Assembly: GCF_000003815.2 (NCBI RefSeq) | Contig: NC_049982.1 | Location: forward strand, 13,609,822 to 13,673,821 | Origin: Branchiostoma floridae | Lineage: Eukaryota; Chordata; Leptocardii; Amphioxiformes; Branchiostomatidae | Direction of reading: 5' to 3' | Length of the DNA: 64,000 nucleotides | Part shown: positions 58,768-64,000 of the stretch, in pieces | How the letters are laid out: every line of letters starts with the position of its first letter | Position numbering within the stretch: the first letter of the stretch is position 1 | The notes under the pieces: model-generated | The model's database searches: none | What the model saw: the letters and a program-made list of their open reading frames with translations, nothing else | Told to the model about the DNA's origin: nothing | Translations under genes and position numbers: made by a program

Positions 58768-61280
58768 GGAAGTCACATGGCGCATTTTTTTTTGCACAAT
58801 CAGCTGAAAATAAAGCGCACATCTTTAGGATGTAATAATTTAAATAAAGATTAGTCTGTTACTGGTACAAAATGAACAACTAAAGATGAAAATGATTGCA
58901 TGTGGCTACCTTGGCAGACAGACACAGGTTGGGCACTGGTTATCCTACCCTGAATCTTTGAGAGGCAATTTACTACTGTAAGTGTTGTAGGATCAAGAGA
59001 GGGCCATCACTAGCATGTCTATCACCAGGGCACAGTGTCAGACATGAACTTATTTTCTGAGAGGAGGGCCAGGTAGTGGAAAAACAATGATCTCCAAAGT
59101 GAGGCAATGTTGCAAATTAGAATATATCAGAGAAAGTATACCAATCTAGAGTAAACATACTGAGTTAACAAATGACATTTACTATCACCAGGGCACAGTG
59201 TCAGGAATAATCAAGATTTGGGTTTCAAAAAATGTTTGTTGATTGAGCAAAATGGCAGTTAATCAGAATGTAGAACATTTTTGAAAAATTTTAAGTTTTG
59301 CTGCAAATGAAATACAAGATAGCATCCTGCAATAACAATGTGAGAACAGACCTATGATTGATTACAGGGCTGAGTTCTAATATTCCTATATAGAAACATT
59401 CATTGTTAAGAATGTGGCTGAATGAATCTAGAAGTCAAAAACACCACTCTCTTTTGATTGCCTACATGAAGTGTTCAAAATGGTCTAATTTTTGTTACAA
59501 TCCAGTATCAAGTCTTGCAGACTGAAGAAATAATTCACCTAGCAGTCAATTACACCTTTAGCATTCTACAGGTACCATACAGCACCATATCTGTAGCTGG
59601 TTAAACTTTTAAGTCAGAGTGCTAAAGCTGAATGAATTGCTAAATATGTACCCAACGTGTGTCTGCAAGTACACAGAGTGAAAAATGTATGGCAACAAAT
59701 GAACGGATCAGATAAATTCACACAAATATCATTTTATCTTCTCTGCACAAGCAAGCTCAACACAGAAAGGTTGGTCTTCTCATACAACGCACAATGTACA
59801 TCTGCTCCAAAATTTCATCATCACATATTTTTTAACAGTTAAATTTTTTTGTAGTTGTTGTTGCTGCTGCTGCGATCTCTATATGTACAATTTTAATTGC
59901 AAGATCTACTGAGTCAGAAACCAAGTCAGATATGTCTTGCCATGCATGTGGATAATGGTACAAGAACAATTGTGCAGGGTTGCACCAAATGGCCTGCTTC
60001 ATTTCATTACATGAGAGAGTGGACTGGTATGCCACAATATACTTAACATACAGCCCATGAATGAGGAAAATGTACTGACTTCATCCATAAATCATGTGGC
60101 CTCAACTTCCAAGTCCTCTTATCCTTTTTCTGCATCACGCACCATGCATCCACTCATTATTGTCATTGAGACACTTTCTTCCAAAACAACACATCAAAAT
60201 TAGGGCCCTTCATAACTGGAAGAATCTTTCTTACAGGTTCTAATAGGAACTACTTCAAACTTAGTCAGGGCACAAAACAGATAATATCTGTTTTCCTTTC
60301 TTGTTTAACAAGAACTTTTTAAACATGACAATATTCTTTTATCCCAAATTTTCTTGTTTCTATTCCATTGGTAGCATCTCTAGTTCATAAACTGGACAGC
60401 CAGTGTTTTATTGTCTACTCCATGTTAATACTTCCAACATGGTAACATGCAGGTCCATCCAGTGCAGGGACACACAGCATCCTGTATCATAATATCCACC
60501 TGGGAATGAAAATACTGAGGGATTGTCACAAAACCTGACCAATTTTCTCCTAACAGGCTTGTATGTAAAACATGTAAGGCTCCAAAAAGGCAGTGTGCCT
60601 ATTTGTCAAGACTTTGTTTAGTTCCTGAGGTGTGGTTGTCATCCTAGGGATCATGTACAAACAGTAAAAGGGATCTATGGGAATCCTCTCTGTCAGGAAT
60701 AATAGTAAAGTCTTGACACAGTCCCTCAATGTTCCCCATCATACATTTGTCTCCAGAAACAAACTTTTCCAACATTGGGAATATATTTATCTTTTTTTTT
60801 TCTGGCTTGCAAAAGACACATCTTTACCCTAAGCTAACACTAAGAAATCTAAGGTTGTCTTCCTCAGAAATTAGGGGGAGGTGGACTAAGACTCCTGAAC
60901 AGTCCGCAGGGTTTACATCAAAATTTTGCCTTTCAACAAAGACTGAATAATTCTCCACTGACCACAAAGCTCCCCATTTCCCCCGCCTCAGCACTTCTTC
61001 CTTGTGAGAAGTAAACAATTTGACAGCACTCACATCAATTTACCTAACAAAAAGAAAGAACAAAAGATCAAATTTTACAGCTTTAATTACCAACAAAAGG
61101 AAAAATACAAACAAAGTAAAGCAGCTATTTTCAAATCCTCTGCAGCAAACAGATGTTTCACACTGGTGTTCTATGAGAGATTTGTGGTCAGGGAACTGTG
61201 GGTAACTGACCAGGACGTCAGGGTAACAACGGAACAGGGAATCTGGGGTAGAAGTGGGGGAGGCGGGGTTTCCTGGATTG
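58768..61280 (-). other. Presumed PPP2R2 3' UTR and flanking non-coding sequence
   Basis: AT-rich sequence after the PPP2R2 stop with no transposon ends or exons seen. A CAG/CTG-like run (TTGTTGTTGCTGCTGCTGCG near 59855) is the only simple repeat. Confidence 0.35.
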
Positions 61281-64000
61281 TCACACTTTGTCCTTGTCCT
61301 GGAAGATGTACAAGTTGTTAGTGGCGGCTACGGCAATGATGTTTTCTGTTGGATGCCAGGCGGTGTGAAGGATCTTCTTGTTGAAGTCTAGACTGTCCAC
61401 GCTGATCTCGTCCTTCTTACGCTTCCCGCCCGTGCACACCCTGCGCGGCTTCAGGATGCACTTTGGTTTCGTGTTTTCCCGCGACGCCTCCAGCGTCAGG
61501 TCACGTTTTGTGTTGCGGTCGAACATTCTGAAGAAGTTGTTGTAGGAGCCTGTCATGATTTGCCTGCAATGAGAAAATTTTATTAACACTGGACACAATC
61601 ATTACTTCAAACAGCAAATTCAATGACATAACATTCTGTGCAAAACAAATTACATTGTACTATGTAAGTGGATCACATTAGAATACATCCCAAGATAACA
61701 GTCTGGCCGTCAATACGCACACTGTATCATCAGAAATATTTGCAACAAATAGTACCCCTCATAGAATTAAGTACCACAAAGGGTGATGACTTACGAATCA
61801 GTTCCGTTCCAAGCACACTCAAACTTGTCGAAGATACAGTCATTTTCGTACAGTGAGCAGAGCTTGCTACGGAGATACTCATGTACTTGGTACGTCTCAA
61901 TCGGTCTGGAGTCCATTTGTAGATCCCAGACCTGTAACAGACACAGAAAAACATGAGAACATAGACCTTATCATCATCAGAGACAATGGACTACCAGCAC
62001 TGACAACACAAAAGAGACGACATCAATCTGGCAGTATTCAAATGTACACAGAATGCTGTACAACATGGTGACAACATTTGTTGTGAGTGAAATCATGAAC
62101 ATAATTCAAACTGGTCTACTTCTTAAGCAGGCAGGAATGTATATGGCTTATAGATAAAGGGAGTCATTCTTGTAGATATAGTCTTAAGAAATTTGTTTTC
62201 AACAACTACATTTGAAACAAACTTCTGCCCTTACTTCCAGCATTCTTTAGGGACAGAGGTGGTGGAGGAAGATTTGTACACAAACATGAAAGTAAAGACT
62301 GAGGCTGCACAAACCATGCTAACAGACAGATGTGCAGTTACACTCACCTTAACTGACAAATAGTCCCTAGAGATGAGGTATCTGCCACTATGGGAGAATT
62401 TCACATCGGAAATGGATGATATAATCTCTGAGAAGAAGGAACGGTTGCTTGGGTCTTCTGGCTCTTCAAACACTGCAGGGGAGATAACAGGCATCTCATC
62501 ACACGTTTTCACAATATTGCACTGGTGTAGAACAAGATGAGATACACATGATCTATTCTGTTTTCCATGCATTCTTGTTGTTCATGAATACATACAAAAA
62601 TCACACATGATATGAGCAAGTTTGAAGAGGCACACTTAGCCTTACATAGTGTACTTGTACAAGTTCTTGTACAACATACAACATGCAGCAACTACTTGAA
62701 ATACGTCAGGCTCTGTAAATGTAATGGGCTAGAATTCCCAAGAAGCCATTCTGCTCACTTTTTGAATGTTGATCGCACAGTGCCCTTTGCCTCATGTCAC
62801 ATAACCTAATGGTGCCTTTGCTGCTGCTATNNNNNNNNNNNNNNNNNNNNNNNNNNNNNNNNNNNNNNNNNNNNNNNNNNNNNNNNNNNNNNNNNNNNNN
62901 NNNNNNNNNNNNNNNNNNNNNNNNNNNNNNNNNNNNNNNNNNNNNNNNNNNNNNNNNNNNNNNNNNNNNNNNNNNNNNNNNNNNNNNNNNNNNNNNNNNN
63001 NNNNNNNNNNNNNNNNNNNNNNNNNNNNNNNNNNNNNAGGAATAAGCACACAAAAAGGTTTATCATCACAGTTTATGACTTCACATGTACACATCAAAAT
63101 ACATGTATTACTATGTTAACGTCAAGGAGAAAAATGTCATTTGACAAAAATGGCCACATGTATTACTTACAACAAATGCTATCGACTACTTTAATAATTT
63201 CTTTTCAAGGCAAGAGGAGCATTATAGTATCACTGTAAACATCAGAATTAAGAGCAACAGCAAGGGGGAAATACACAAAACGTCACACATTTCTTCTCAG
63301 AAAAGGATACTAAAACTTCGGTCTGTGATTTCTAGATGCCAGAGGTTGATTCTGAGGTCGTCTCCAGACAGGAAGGTTTCATGGTCACTATTTAGAGATA
63401 TGGAGTTTATGTGGTATGTGTGCGCATTGGCGTACACCCGGCGGGGGCTGGCTTCTACTATCAACTCCGTGGGCTTGAAGAACGGTACCTGCAACACAGT
63501 CAGGTTATTCATCTTAATTTCGTAAGAAATAGAATAAAGGCTAAATCAGTATTTCACCAGCAGATACAGCATTCCCTTGGTAACTGTGCTCAATTTATGT
63601 GGTTGGGTGGTGAAAAGGGAACCTAGAGTTTTGAGTACTGAAAATTCATCCACTGGGACTCACACAACTGAACCCAAATGTCACAGCAGAACAGGTGATG
63701 GGACCAAGACAATTTCCCATCTGATGAGAGAGGGACCTCTCTAGAGAAAACCAACCTACCCGCAATGCCGTGATGTCATTTGGATTCTTTATCCGACCCT
63801 CATCGTCCTTCAGATTGAAGCCGTCTGGGCGCTTGTCTCGCTCAGTGATTTTCCACAATTTGACAGTTTTATCTGGAAAGGAAAAAAAGACATCTCATTG
63901 GTATATTCACTTCAGGACATCATTTTGTACATTTTTTTGGTTTTTAATTGAGCACACTGCTACAGCTGCCAAATAATTTGGATTATCATGAAAACTGGAC
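61281..64000 (-). CDS. PPP2R2: PP2A regulatory subunit B (B55/PR55), 3' part of the gene
   Basis: WD40 beta-propeller subunit that directs protein phosphatase 2A to substrates. Exons seen, 5' to 3' on the minus strand: 63872-63760, 63488-63311, an exon ending at 62759 whose 5' part is in the N gap, 62472-62348, 61931-61795, 61563-61281. They encode, in order, [40 protein letters not shown] and [87 protein letters not shown] to the stop. These are nearly identical to vertebrate B55 proteins. Phases agree at every visible junction. The C-terminus ends QDKDKV, differing from vertebrate tails. About 30 residues are lost in the gap and the first exons lie beyond the window. Which vertebrate paralogue it matches best was not decided; a single invertebrate copy is expected. 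Confidence 0.96.
62831..63037. other. Assembly gap (207 N) cutting a PPP2R2 exon
   Basis: The gap removes the start of the exon ending at 62759, which should encode the propeller segment just before [12 protein letters not shown]. Confidence 0.99.

Overview
The window is a piece of an intron-rich animal genome, most likely a lancelet (Branchiostoma) or another invertebrate deuterostome. I infer this from four genes whose proteins resemble vertebrate ones, from many GT-AG introns of 0.2-2 kb, and from a dense mix of tRNA-derived SINEs, MITEs and an L1/Tx1-like LINE. The species is an inference, not something read directly. Six N gaps (5845-6177, 7184-7283, 18600-18699, 37922-38038, 56821-57158, 62831-63037) mark a draft scaffold. 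The gaps at 7184 and 18600 are exactly 100 N.

Layout. Positions 1-5.8 kb are repeats: a tRNA-like SINE remnant, a 0.4-kb tandem duplication, three adjacent MITEs of different families, a 5'-truncated LINE with a 593-codon open frame, and a tandem array of small stem-loops. Positions 6-35.9 kb hold no coding exon I can support. This stretch carries scattered SINEs, MITEs, foldbacks, microsatellites, a Penelope-like remnant with a hammerhead-like fold, and a regularly spaced trio of CRE-type sites. Positions 35.9-37.4 kb on the minus strand hold two compact genes with uninterrupted reading frames: COX19 (copper/cytochrome oxidase assembly), then MMTAG2/C1orf35-like. The start codon of the second lies about 165 bp after the stop of the first. 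Positions 39.2-54.5 kb on the plus strand hold a complete NT5C2 (cytosolic IMP/GMP 5'-nucleotidase II) gene. I could build 17 coding exons giving 588 residues. Its introns contain at least five non-autonomous elements or repeat arrays. Positions 57.5-58.8 kb hold two oppositely oriented copies of one SINE family. Positions 61.3-64.0 kb on the minus strand hold the 3' half of a PPP2R2 (PP2A B55 regulatory subunit) gene, whose 5' part lies beyond the window and one exon of which is cut by an N gap.

The genes are ordinary housekeeping functions (purine nucleotide turnover, mitochondrial assembly, nuclear RNA-associated protein, phosphatase targeting) and do not form a pathway. The unusual content is the diversity of short inverted-repeat elements, several with readable target-site duplications, an in-frame 45-nt extra exon near the NT5C2 N-terminus, a GC-AG intron, and a possible hammerhead ribozyme relic. 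I saw no prokaryotic, CRISPR or viral system.
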